This document shows positions 24,810 to 32,905 of a stretch of DNA of 64,000 nt, piece after piece. Positions within the stretch are counted from its first letter, which is position 1. Each line of letters starts with the position of its first letter. The stretch comes from a virus. The notes under the pieces are model-generated. The model saw nothing but the letters and a program-made list of their open reading frames with translations, was not told the origin of the DNA and searched no databases. The position numbers and the translations under genes were made by a program. Where the stretch lies: positions 1 to 64,000 of IMG/VR virus record IMGVR_UViG_3300032898_000001; one strand, 5' to 3'.

Positions 24810-25418
24810 TCAGAACGGGAGCCCCGGAGCGGGCGGGACCTCGGTGATCGGCACGGTGGGAGCTGCGGCCGGGACCGGAGCGGATGCCGGAGCTGCCGGG
24901 GTGGGAGCGAGCGCCGCCACGGGAGCCGGAGCCGGGGCCGTCGGGGTGGGTGCCGCGACGGTCGGCATGGCCGGGGTACCGGCTGGTGCCGGGGCAGCGA
25001 CCGCGGCTCCCCCGTCGAGAGGCGGCATGACCGCGTCGACCTGGTTGCGGTCCTGCTCGTTCCACTGCCGGATGCTCACCTTCAGGCGAGCCCGGCGACC
25101 GACCAGGGCGGAGGCGACCTGGGCCATGGACGGGTTGGTGGCGAAGAACGCCTCGTTGAGACCGAGCGAGGCCATGTGACGGAAGAAGAACGCGAGAGCG
25201 ACCTCGTTGTCGGGGGTGACGACGAAGTTGTTGAAGATCTTCCGTCCCTGGTTGGGGCCGTTCTCGATCTTGAACACGGCGACGACCATGTCCTTGCCGT
25301 TGCCCGACTGCTTGGCCTCGGCGGAGTCGACGAAGACGTCGTAGATGGCCGGCTCGACCGGGTCGATGCTGGCCTCACCGGCGGCCTTCTGGAGCTCGCT
25401 CCAGTTCACGGAACCCAT
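24810..25418 (-). CDS. DUF669-type protein, putative ssDNA-binding/recombination factor
   Basis: 202 aa, ATG. Residues 1-115 have the DUF669 pattern: Y-D-V-F-V-D-S-A-E, V-A-V-F-K-I-E-N-G-P-N-Q-G-R-K-I-F-N-N-F-V near the middle. The last 85 residues are an Ala/Pro/Val tail ending G-L-P-F, like the disordered tails of SSB proteins. Next to a RecA-like ATPase and a nuclease, as usual for DUF669 genes in phage recombination modules. Confidence 0.75.
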   Translation of the reverse strand: MGSVNWSELQKAAGEASIDPVEPAIYDVFVDSAEAKQSGNGKDMVVAVFKIENGPNQGRKIFNNFVVTPDNEVALAFFFRHMASLGLNEAFFATNPSMAQVASALVGRRARLKVSIRQWNEQDRNQVDAVMPPLDGGAAVAAPAPAGTPAMPTVAAPTPTAPAPAPVAALAPTPAAPASAPVPAAAPTVPITEVPPAPGLPF

Positions 25419-25421
25419 GGA

Positions 25422-26207
25422 TCATCCTTCCTGAGAAACAACCGACACGTCCAGCTCCGACACGGATGCTGCGGACGATGTCACCGGTAGAACTCTGGTC
25501 TCCCCCCGCACCATCGAGAGGATCTCGCTGATGTTGGGGTCGTCGAGGTAGGCCGGGATGCGCCCGGCCAGGCGGTTCCCGGTCTCAAACCCCGGGAACG
25601 TGTCACAGAACAGGCGACGGATCTGGGTGCCGTCCTCCTGCGGGGCCTTGACCATGTAGGCGCAGAGGTCCACGTAGTACGGAAACGTGGTAGCCATGCT
25701 GCCCTGCATGTACGGGTACCAGGCCCCGTCACCGTTCTGCTTGGTCATCGCGATGAAGATCACCGCGTCGAGCGGGTTGGTCGGGTGCGTGACGAGGTCC
25801 CGGAACTTGCGGATGAGGTCACTGAGGACCCGAAGCAGCTGGCCCCAGTCCTGCTGCTTCATCTGGTTGGTTCCGGCGATGTCGTCAACGACCCGCTGCT
25901 GGATCTCCGAAATGGAGTCCATGACCACGGACCGGAACGGGTGCTTGCCGGAGGCCAGCCAGTCGAAGGCCTTCTGCACGTCCCGGAAGCTGCGGACCGC
26001 GACCGACGCGGTGTCCCAGGTCCCATCCGCCGCGGGAGGTGGTTGGCTTACCGGGTCCCAGCCGATCTTCCGGCTCGGGGTGAACCGGCTGCCCGCTTCG
26101 GCGTCGAGAACGAGCCGGGGCGCCGGAGTCGTGTCCCCGAGCCAGGACTTGCCGGCCTTGCTCGGGCCAAAGATGATGGCGTTGATCCCGTAGTGCGGTG
26201 TCGTCAC
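25422..26207 (-). CDS. RecA-like ATPase (Sak4/AAA_24 type)
   Basis: 261 aa, GTG. Walker A G-P-S-K-A-G-K-S at about residue 14; Walker B-like S-V-V-M-D-S-I near residue 95; I-F-I-A-M-T-K-Q sensor strand at about 150. Typical phage single-strand annealing/recombination ATPase acting with the DUF669 protein. Overlaps the nuclease gene by four bases. Confidence 0.8.
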   Translation of the reverse strand: MTTPHYGINAIIFGPSKAGKSWLGDTTPAPRLVLDAEAGSRFTPSRKIGWDPVSQPPPAADGTWDTASVAVRSFRDVQKAFDWLASGKHPFRSVVMDSISEIQQRVVDDIAGTNQMKQQDWGQLLRVLSDLIRKFRDLVTHPTNPLDAVIFIAMTKQNGDGAWYPYMQGSMATTFPYYVDLCAYMVKAPQEDGTQIRRLFCDTFPGFETGNRLAGRIPAYLDDPNISEILSMVRGETRVLPVTSSAASVSELDVSVVSQEG

Positions 26208-27169
26208 TCGTTCCTCACTTCCGGCTGGCCGAACGCGGCCAGGACCTCGTTGATCGTACCGCGAGACAGATAGGCGTACGGATCACCGACGACGTAGTTG
26301 GCCTGCAACGCTCCCTCCACCCTACTGCCGTCGTCGAACAGGGGACACACCTTCAGGAACGGGCAGCCCCAGCTGCAGGTGTCCGTGTAGTTGGGGAACA
26401 CGACCTCGTGGTGGTCGTGACCGTGGTCGAGCAGCTTCCGGGTCTTCTCGATCTTGGACGCGACGAGGATGACCCGCTGGTAGGTGGCGTTGAGGTCGTG
26501 GCGGTTGTACCCGATCTCGAGCTGCTCATAGAACGGGGGCGTGGCCCGGGTGGTGCGCTTCGACCGTTTGATCATGAGGTAGAGGGCGCCGGCCACGAAC
26601 TCGTCCTCGTTCTTGTTGAGGCTCAGCAGCATCGCGTAGTGCCGCATCTGCTGGTTGAGAACGAGCAGGTCACCTCTCGCGAACCCGCCAACCGTCTTGA
26701 AGTCCCGGAGCAGCAGCGCCCCGTTGGAGATCCGGCGCACGAGCTGGTCGAGCTTGCCGCGGAGCAGGACCCGGGCCTGGCTGGGAAGCTGGATGACGTG
26801 ACTGACCTCATTCTCGGTGGCGAGCACCTCGAGGTCCACGTCCAGGCCGGTCTCCTCGGTCCACTGCAGGTAGCCCTCCAGCATGGCCAGGGCGTAGTCT
26901 CGTTCCTTGATGAGGTCCTTCTCCCAGGCCGGGTTCTCCGCCGCGGTCTGGTCGTAGTCCCAGCGCAGCACGGCCAGGGGGTCGAGCTGATAGCCGTGGT
27001 ACGCCTCGAGAGCGAGGTGCACGTGGTTGCCGAGGTTCGCGACGTTGGTAGGAGACACCGACACCGGGTTGACCTGCAGGCGCCGGTAGTAGGCCAGCCA
27101 CCACTTCCGGGGACAGGTCTGCATGGTCTGGATCTCGCTGTTCGACAGCGCGAACGCGTAGTCGGTCAC
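26204..27169 (-). CDS. PD-(D/E)XK exonuclease, Cas4/RecB-like with Cys cluster
   Basis: 321 aa, GTG start near the end of the helicase gene. Near the N terminus S-N-S-E-I-Q-T-M-Q-T-C-P-R-K-W-W is the first Cys and basic helix. L-L-L-R-D-F-K-T-V-G is the catalytic D-x-K. D-T-C-S-W-G-C-P-F-L-K-V-C-P near the C terminus supplies three more Cys, consistent with a 4Fe-4S cluster. Probably the exonuclease of the recombination/replication module. Confidence 0.8.
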   Translation of the reverse strand: MTDYAFALSNSEIQTMQTCPRKWWLAYYRRLQVNPVSVSPTNVANLGNHVHLALEAYHGYQLDPLAVLRWDYDQTAAENPAWEKDLIKERDYALAMLEGYLQWTEETGLDVDLEVLATENEVSHVIQLPSQARVLLRGKLDQLVRRISNGALLLRDFKTVGGFARGDLLVLNQQMRHYAMLLSLNKNEDEFVAGALYLMIKRSKRTTRATPPFYEQLEIGYNRHDLNATYQRVILVASKIEKTRKLLDHGHDHHEVVFPNYTDTCSWGCPFLKVCPLFDDGSRVEGALQANYVVGDPYAYLSRGTINEVLAAFGQPEVRNE

Positions 27170-28993
27170 TCAACCTCCGAGCAGTCGTTTGAGGATCTCG
27201 CGGTCGCGGACGACCTCTTCGATCCGGTCTTCCTTACCCTGCAGGATCTCCGCTTTTCGTTCTTCCACCGTTCCGGGAGTCCGCTGCTCGATGATCTGCA
27301 CGAACTCGTGGATCTCACTGCCGATGCGATGGACCCGGTTCTCTCCCTGCTCGTTGACGAGCGGGCTGAAGTCCTTCTGCATGAACAAGAGGTGGTTGGC
27401 GCGGGTCAGGGTGATCCCCTCCGCGCCGGCCCCGAGCGTGAACAGGATCACGCGCTTCTTGCCCTGCTGGAACGCCTCGATGGCCTGGGCTCGCTCGAAC
27501 GGGGCCTGCGCCCCGGTGACCATGCCGTACGAGATCTTCTCCTTGTCGAGGCGCGCGGCCGCGAGCTCGAGCAGCTGGCGACTGACCGCAGTCACGGCCA
27601 GGGGCTCGTCCCCGAGCTCCTCGAGCAGGTCCACCAGGTCGTCGACCTTGCCGGACGGGGCCGTCAGCTCGATGATCGCGCTGCCGTCCTCCCGGCGCCC
27701 CGTGATCTCGGCACTGGCCGCGGCGAACTGAGACAGGCGAGTGAGCTGGCTCAACGGGTTGGGTGCGACCAGGAGCTCGTTCAGCATCGCGAGCAGGGTC
27801 GCCTCCATCTGCTTGTACGCCTTGGCTTGCTTCGGGGTGAGGGGTGTCTCACGGATCATCGGTGGCAGCTTCGGGGGCAGCTGCGGGAGCGACACCGCCT
27901 TCGGGATGCGGCGGTACAGCGGCTCGGTGACGGCCCGGAACTCGAGCTCGTTCTGGGCCTTGAGCCCGAGGATCTCCACGCCGCCCCAGAGCCCGAAGCT
28001 CTTCTCGGCGTACCGGTCCAGGTACTTGGTCTTGGCCGGGAACCACGTCGGCTCGATGGTGTGCAGGAGCCCGAACAGGTCCCCGACGTGGTTGTTGACC
28101 GGGGTGCCGGTGAGGACGTAGCGGAACTCGGCCTGGTGCGCGACGGCCCAGGCCGCGAGGACCTGCTGGCTCTGCGGGACGGTGTGAGTGGACCCGTCCT
28201 CCTCGGTGACCTGCTTGCTGCCGACGCTGCGCAGCCGGTGGGCCTCGTCGAGGATGACGGTTCGGGGACCGAGGGCGTTGAGTTCCTTGGGTTCCTTCTG
28301 TTTGTCGGTCAACCGCACCGACCCGTAGGGAGCCAGGCGAGAGTGAAGGCGCACCGAGTCCCAGTTGATGATCGTGACGTCCGCCGCGGCCGCCAGCTGC
28401 TTACGGCGCTGGCCGGCCGCACCGTCCACAACGGACACCGTTAGCTCCGGGGCCCACAGGGCGAGCTCTCGCTTCCAAACCGTGTGCTTGAGGCTGTTGG
28501 GACATATCACGACGGCCGGGTACGGGTCCTGCTTGAGCTTGGCCAGGAGCTGCAGGGTGCGAATGAGAGTGATCGTCTTGCCGGAACCCATCTCGTCGAA
28601 GATACCGGCGCGACGGTTCTCGTACAAGAACGCGACCGCGGCCCGCTGGAACGGGAGCAGGCGTCGCTCCCCGTCGGCCTCGATCTCGTCGATGAACGGG
28701 TCGAGCGCGTGGTACGGGTCGAGCTGGAGCGCCTCCCGCAGGTCGGTCACCGGCTCGATCCGCGACTGACGCTCGTTCCAGGCCCACTGCTTCAAGTTGT
28801 CGTGTAGGACCAGGTCGGGACCGAACACGCCGCGGAGCTGCAGGCACGCCGCCCAGGTAAGCGGTACCTTCCACAGGTTGTGGGTCTTGTCCCACCGGGA
28901 CCCCGGGACCTGGACCATGCGGTCCCGGTCGTTGTAGACGGTCTTGACCCCGATGAGGGGCTCGCCGATCGTGTAGATGGCCGCCTCAGCCAA
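27170..28993 (-). CDS. SNF2-type SF2 helicase
   Basis: 607 aa with a TTG start at 28993, supported by tggagg six bases upstream. Motif I D-E-M-G-S-G-K-T (about residue 130), motif II I-L-D-E-A-H (about 250), motif III V-L-T-G-T-P-V-N-N-H, motif V/VI L-G-A-G-A-E-G-I-T-L and R-V-H-R-I-G-S. The N-terminal 90 residues form a small extra domain. Follows the RuvC-like gene and overlaps it by eight bases. Likely replication or recombination remodelling of DNA. Confidence 0.85.
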   Translation of the reverse strand: MAEAAIYTIGEPLIGVKTVYNDRDRMVQVPGSRWDKTHNLWKVPLTWAACLQLRGVFGPDLVLHDNLKQWAWNERQSRIEPVTDLREALQLDPYHALDPFIDEIEADGERRLLPFQRAAVAFLYENRRAGIFDEMGSGKTITLIRTLQLLAKLKQDPYPAVVICPNSLKHTVWKRELALWAPELTVSVVDGAAGQRRKQLAAAADVTIINWDSVRLHSRLAPYGSVRLTDKQKEPKELNALGPRTVILDEAHRLRSVGSKQVTEEDGSTHTVPQSQQVLAAWAVAHQAEFRYVLTGTPVNNHVGDLFGLLHTIEPTWFPAKTKYLDRYAEKSFGLWGGVEILGLKAQNELEFRAVTEPLYRRIPKAVSLPQLPPKLPPMIRETPLTPKQAKAYKQMEATLLAMLNELLVAPNPLSQLTRLSQFAAASAEITGRREDGSAIIELTAPSGKVDDLVDLLEELGDEPLAVTAVSRQLLELAAARLDKEKISYGMVTGAQAPFERAQAIEAFQQGKKRVILFTLGAGAEGITLTRANHLLFMQKDFSPLVNEQGENRVHRIGSEIHEFVQIIEQRTPGTVEERKAEILQGKEDRIEEVVRDREILKRLLGG

Positions 28994-29447
28994 AGTCGGC
29001 CTCCAACCGGTCGATGATCTTCTGCTTCAGGTCGGCGGGAAGTCGGTCGTAGGTCAGGAGGTAGGAGAGGACATGGGCCGCGGCGTCGTTGGCGTGCACC
29101 TGGCCGCGCCGGTACCAGCCCACCACCTGCAGGGTACCGATGCCGACCTTCCTCGCCGAGGACGGCTTGGGTTTGATCAGTGAGTACGGGTGGTCGAACC
29201 GGATCTGCTCGAGCACCCCGATCATCTTGGTGGCGCTGCCGTCCTGCTTGACCGTGCTTCCCGGGAGAGTCAGGTACTTCTCCCAGCATACCGAGATCTG
29301 TGGGGAGCGCTTCGCGATTATCTTCTTCAGCTGGTCGCCGGCGATCAACCGCTGCCACTGTCCACTTTGGAACACGGTACCGTCCCACAGGGCCCACCCG
29401 GTGAAGGCACCGGGATCGACCCAGAGAACTGGTTGCTCTACAACCAT
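28986..29447 (-). CDS. RuvC-like Holliday junction resolvase
   Basis: 153 aa, ATG after taggaatagaa. RNase H-fold signatures: L-W-V-D-P-G-A-F-T-G-W-A-L (first acidic residue), V-C-W-E-K-Y-L (Glu), and A-N-D-A-A-A-H-V-L-S-Y-L (C-terminal Asp). Resolves branched DNA before packaging. An extended -10, TGATATGAT at 29489-29481, may start a transcript here. Confidence 0.75.
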   Translation of the reverse strand: MVVEQPVLWVDPGAFTGWALWDGTVFQSGQWQRLIAGDQLKKIIAKRSPQISVCWEKYLTLPGSTVKQDGSATKMIGVLEQIRFDHPYSLIKPKPSSARKVGIGTLQVVGWYRRGQVHANDAAAHVLSYLLTYDRLPADLKQKIIDRLEADFG

Positions 29448-29486
29448 TTCTATTCCTACTCGTTCGGTCCTTATTGGACGATCATA

Positions 29487-31340
29487 TCACGTCTTCTTCC
29501 ACCGCTCGGTGAGAATCTTTCCCTCCCAAGGAATCGGGACCCGGTAGTGCGTGCAGTCGTTGAGCACCTGGGTCACGTCGTGCAGCACCGTCTCGGCGTC
29601 CTTGACGGGAGCCTCGAGAATGAGCTCGTCGTGCACGAGCAAGCGCAGCAGGTCACCGAACCCGGCCTGGTCGACCTCCACGGTGCCGACCTTCAGCACG
29701 TCCGCGGCCTCGGCCTGCAGGCGGTAGTTGATGAGAGCGAACTCGTGGCCCTCGTCCGCAGGCAGGTACCGGCCGTAGGACGTCCACTCGGCGGGGCGCT
29801 CCCCGCGGCGTTTCATGGCGTTGGCGTTGGCCAGGGTCGCGCGACTGCGGGTCTCGAGGCCCGGGAACCGCTCGTTGAACGCGTCGTGAATGACCTTGAC
29901 CTGGTCGACGGGCAGGCCGATGGACCGGGCCATGGTCGTGACGCTAGCCCCGTAGAGCTTGGCGTACGACATGGTCTTGACTGCCTGGCGGCGTGGGTCG
30001 CTCTTCGGGACGGGCTCCCCGAAGAGCTGGCCGGCGATCCCGGAGTAGAAGTCGACCCCGCCGTTGTCGGCCTCGTAGAACGCCTGGATCAGGCCCTCGT
30101 CCTCGGAGATCGCGGCAGCCAGGCGCATCTCGATCTGCGACGCGTCGATCGTGATCAGGGTGTGACCGGGCCGTGGGATGACGGCCCCGCGCACCACCTT
30201 GTCGTCCCGGTGCAGGGTCTGCCAGGCCGGGTCGGTGATGGACATGCGACCGGTCCGGGCCTGGATGGTGTTGATGCTGGCGTGCACGACGTCGTCCGGG
30301 TCGGCCAGGTCCAGGAACTTCTCGAGGTAGCTGCCGATGACCTTCTCGGCGTGGCGCGCGTCCGTGATCGTCTTAGCGAGCTGGCGGGCCTCCGGCGTGT
30401 TGCTCATGAGAGCCAGGCCCTCGAGCACCTCCTTGTCGATCTTCGGCAGGCCGGTCGGGGTCGTGTAGTGGACCTCGACCCCGCACCGCAGGAACGCCTG
30501 GTAGAGCTGCTTGGACGACAGCAGGCTCTTGATCCCGTAGTGCTCTTCCAGCCAGGGGCGGACCTGGCCGGTGTACTCTCGCAGCTTCGTGATCGCTCGG
30601 GAGATGTAGTCCCGGTCGATGAGAACGCCGGTGCTCGACATCTGGCCGCAGATCCGCGCGACCGCGAGCTCGATCTCGTAGATCTTCGGACTGGCCGCCT
30701 GCACGTGCGGGTAGAGCAGGTGGTGCAGGTGCGCCGTCAGGACCGGGTCCAGGGCCGAGTAGATCCAGTACGGCGGGAAGTTGTACGGGACCGTGGCCCA
30801 GGTCCAACCGTGCTGCTTCATGCCGTCGTGGAGCAGGGTCTCGCCGGCGGTCGCCTTCTTGTCGATGAGCCGGGCCGCGGCGGGCTTGAGCCCCTTCGGC
30901 CGGGTCGGGTCGACCAGGGCACACTGGATCATCGTGTCGTGGCCGTTGGCCCACGGGAGGTCGATGTCGGCGCGGTGCTTCAGGAACCCGTAGTCGAACT
31001 TGCGGTGGTGCGCGACCGTCGGTTCCCGGTAGTCCTTCAAGAGCTCCTGAGCCAGGCCGCCCCACAGCGGCCACGGGATCGCCCACCCCGTCTGCAGGTC
31101 CCCGATCTGGATGAGACGCAGGCCGTGGATGGCGTGCGTGAATCCCTCGGTCTCCGTGTCGAACGCGAGGACCTCGCGGCGCTCTCCGGCCCAGCGCTTG
31201 AGCTCGAGCGCGTCGTCCAGGCACTCCACGAGCTTCAGCTCCACGTGGTCCAGGGGGGACCCACTCGCTCGCGCCGGGGCGCGAGTCACTCGCTGCGGCT
31301 CGACGGCCGTTTCCGTGGTAGGAACCAGGTCAGCTCCCAT
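29487..31340 (-). CDS. DNA polymerase I-like (family A) with 3'-5' exonuclease domain
   Basis: 617 aa, ATG. Exonuclease: A-F-D-T-E-T-E-G (Exo I) at about residue 60 and V-A-H-H-R-K-F-D (Exo II). Polymerase: motif A T-I-D-A-S-Q-I-E-M-R, motif B R-R-Q-A-V-K-T-M-S-Y-A-K-L-Y-G, motif C L-V-H-D-E-L-I-L. Motif B has Tyr where E. coli Pol I has Phe762, as in T7 polymerase. There is no 5'-3' exonuclease domain. Phage replicative polymerase; it overlaps the deaminase end. Confidence 0.95.
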   Translation of the reverse strand: MGADLVPTTETAVEPQRVTRAPARASGSPLDHVELKLVECLDDALELKRWAGERREVLAFDTETEGFTHAIHGLRLIQIGDLQTGWAIPWPLWGGLAQELLKDYREPTVAHHRKFDYGFLKHRADIDLPWANGHDTMIQCALVDPTRPKGLKPAAARLIDKKATAGETLLHDGMKQHGWTWATVPYNFPPYWIYSALDPVLTAHLHHLLYPHVQAASPKIYEIELAVARICGQMSSTGVLIDRDYISRAITKLREYTGQVRPWLEEHYGIKSLLSSKQLYQAFLRCGVEVHYTTPTGLPKIDKEVLEGLALMSNTPEARQLAKTITDARHAEKVIGSYLEKFLDLADPDDVVHASINTIQARTGRMSITDPAWQTLHRDDKVVRGAVIPRPGHTLITIDASQIEMRLAAAISEDEGLIQAFYEADNGGVDFYSGIAGQLFGEPVPKSDPRRQAVKTMSYAKLYGASVTTMARSIGLPVDQVKVIHDAFNERFPGLETRSRATLANANAMKRRGERPAEWTSYGRYLPADEGHEFALINYRLQAEAADVLKVGTVEVDQAGFGDLLRLLVHDELILEAPVKDAETVLHDVTQVLNDCTHYRVPIPWEGKILTERWKKT

Positions 31341-31857
31341 TCAGGGCCACCCTCACCGTCGTCAGGCCGCTGTCCTGCAGGAACTTCTCCACCTGGTCGG
31401 GGTGCCGGGGCGCGTCCGCGGCGGAGACGACGTGCACCACGCGGGTCAGCCCCGAGTTCGCGATGATCTTCGCGCAGTTGATGCACATCGCGGACGTGAC
31501 GTAGATCGTGCCGTCGGCGATGTCGTTGTAGTCGGCGCGGATGATGGCGTTGGCCTCGGCGTGCACGGCCGGGCAGCTGGAGTAGTCCGCAGATGAGGTC
31601 TCGGCCTGAGCCCGGGGGCACCAGTTCAGGCACGACCCCTCGACGCGCATGCCACTGGGCGGACCGTTGTAGCTGAAAGACGCGACCCGGTTGTCGTGGG
31701 TGACGATCACGGCTCCGACCTGGCGGCGGTCGCAGAGGCTGCGAAACGCGATGGCGCTGGCGGCGGACAGCCAGGTCTGGTCCCAGGTAGGCCGGTCGTC
31801 GGCTACGTCGTCATCAGGGAGAGCTTGGTGACGCCCTGCAGGTTCCACCGATGCCAC
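31330..31857 (-). CDS. dCMP deaminase
   Basis: About 175 aa from GTG 31857 (31848 is the alternative). The frame is open to 31986 but the extra N terminus is only the shadow of the gene at 31803-31973. Zinc motifs: V-H-A-E-A-N-A-I-I (His, catalytic Glu) and T-S-A-M-C-I-N-C-A-K (P/S-C-x-x-C). The segment R-S-L-C-D-R-R-Q-V-G-A-V-I-V is the usual dCMP deaminase start. Makes dUMP from dCMP, feeding or balancing the ThyA-like reaction next door. Confidence 0.85.
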   Translation of the reverse strand: MASVEPAGRHQALPDDDVADDRPTWDQTWLSAASAIAFRSLCDRRQVGAVIVTHDNRVASFSYNGPPSGMRVEGSCLNWCPRAQAETSSADYSSCPAVHAEANAIIRADYNDIADGTIYVTSAMCINCAKIIANSGLTRVVHVVSAADAPRHPDQVEKFLQDSGLTTVRVALNGS

Positions 31858-31973
31858 TGGTCGTCGGTTCCCACCTGGCGAGCGCTGAGGGAGGCCAGGC
31901 AGGCCCGCTCGTGAACCCGGTTCCACACGTACGCGATCAGCAGGGCCCAGACGTAGCTCAGGAACTGTTCCAT
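31803..31973 (-). CDS. 56-residue membrane protein
   Basis: ATG overlaps the ThyA homologue stop (TGATG), and the gene runs into the deaminase start in another frame. Residues 3-20 (F-L-S-Y-V-W-A-L-L-I-A-Y-V-W) form one membrane span; the rest is basic with two Trp. Codon use is normal. Function unknown. Confidence 0.55.
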   Translation of the reverse strand: MEQFLSYVWALLIAYVWNRVHERACLASLSARQVGTDDQWHRWNLQGVTKLSLMTT

Positions 31974-32905
31974 CACTCATTCGCATCCTTACACTCGTTG
32001 CAGGGAAGAGGAACGACGTACCGGCACCTCAGGCAGAGACCGTACCCCAAAGGGTGGGCCGGCAGCCGGTCGAGGACCCACTTCTGAGGCTCTTCAAAGA
32101 TGGTGTCGAGATCCGCGGTCTGCCGGGTCACGACCGCCTCGGCCCACTTCTGCCGCGCGATCCACTGGTTCGGGTAGCCGTGGGTCGGCAACGGGGCCGG
32201 GATCCCGTTCGACACGAGCGGGCTGCCCCACCGCGTGGTCAGGCCCTCCTCCACGGTCCTCAGGGCGTCGGCGTACTGCGGCTCGTAGAGGTGCAGGGAC
32301 CCGACGGTGTGGGTGTAGTGGCCCGGGAACACGCCGAGCGCCGCGGCCATGGTCCGGTGCAGCAACGAGAACTGCATGATGTCGATCGGGAACCCGAGCC
32401 AGGCGTCGTTGCTGCGCATCGTGACCCGGAGGTGCAGGAACGAGTCCCGGAGAAAGAACTGGAACCCGGTGGTGCACGGGACGTCGTGGCTGGCCTCGTT
32501 GTGCTCACTACCGTCCCAGACGCTGACGTAGGCCTGGCGCGTGGCCGGGTCCTCCCGGAGCTTCTGGAACGCGGCGATGAACTGGCCGAAGACCCGCGGG
32601 CCGTACGCACCGCGAAGCCGGCCGCGGTCCGTGTACGGCATGAACCGGTTGCCGCTGACCTCGTTCAGCTGCCACACCGAGCTCACGCCGGCGAGCAGCT
32701 GGTACCCCTCCACGGTCGCGATCTTCAGGTTGGGATGCCGCAGCGTGTCCAGGACGTGAACGCGCTGCGGGTTCTCGATGCGGACCGTGACGTCCCGGAG
32801 CTCCCGGGTGGGCTTACCGCGAGGCGCTTCCTCGGGGGCCTGCAGGAGCTCGTCCAGCAGGTCCAGGTAGAGCTCCGAGCCGGTTTCCGCGCTCAAGTGA
32901 AGCAA
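31973..32905 (-). CDS. Thymidylate synthase-family enzyme, probably dCMP-specific (hydroxymethylase type)
   Basis: 310 aa, TTG start with aaggcgg six bases upstream; a TAG lies two codons ahead. Catalytic loop D-V-P-C-T-T-G-F-Q-F; S-N-D-A-W-L-G-F-P-I-D-I-M-Q-F; G-S-L-H-L-Y near the 3'-OH-binding site. In thymidylate synthases the L-G-x-P-x-N-I Asn binds the uracil ring; here it is Asp. That Asn-to-Asp change is known to switch substrate to dCMP and is found in T4 dCMP hydroxymethylase. So the likely product is 5-hydroxymethyl-dCMP (or 5-methyl-dCMP). The last 40 residues carry C-L-R-C and C-N-E-C, an added zinc ribbon not typical of ThyA. Confidence 0.8.
   Translation of the reverse strand: MLHLSAETGSELYLDLLDELLQAPEEAPRGKPTRELRDVTVRIENPQRVHVLDTLRHPNLKIATVEGYQLLAGVSSVWQLNEVSGNRFMPYTDRGRLRGAYGPRVFGQFIAAFQKLREDPATRQAYVSVWDGSEHNEASHDVPCTTGFQFFLRDSFLHLRVTMRSNDAWLGFPIDIMQFSLLHRTMAAALGVFPGHYTHTVGSLHLYEPQYADALRTVEEGLTTRWGSPLVSNGIPAPLPTHGYPNQWIARQKWAEAVVTRQTADLDTIFEEPQKWVLDRLPAHPLGYGLCLRCRYVVPLPCNECKDANE

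Noticed and set aside
26198-28444. Very long plus-strand open frame opposite the nuclease and helicase genes
   Set aside because: It is the mirror of well-supported minus-strand genes with clear motifs; high-GC coding produces long antisense frames. Its protein is Arg/Val/Leu/His-rich without domains.
29190-31466. 758-codon plus-strand frame opposite DNA polymerase
   Set aside because: Same reason: the minus strand holds all three polymerase motifs and the exonuclease motifs.
31858-31986. Longer N terminus of the dCMP deaminase
   Set aside because: The extra residues are Arg/Pro/Gly-rich and mirror the overlapping 56-codon membrane gene; known deaminases begin near the later start.
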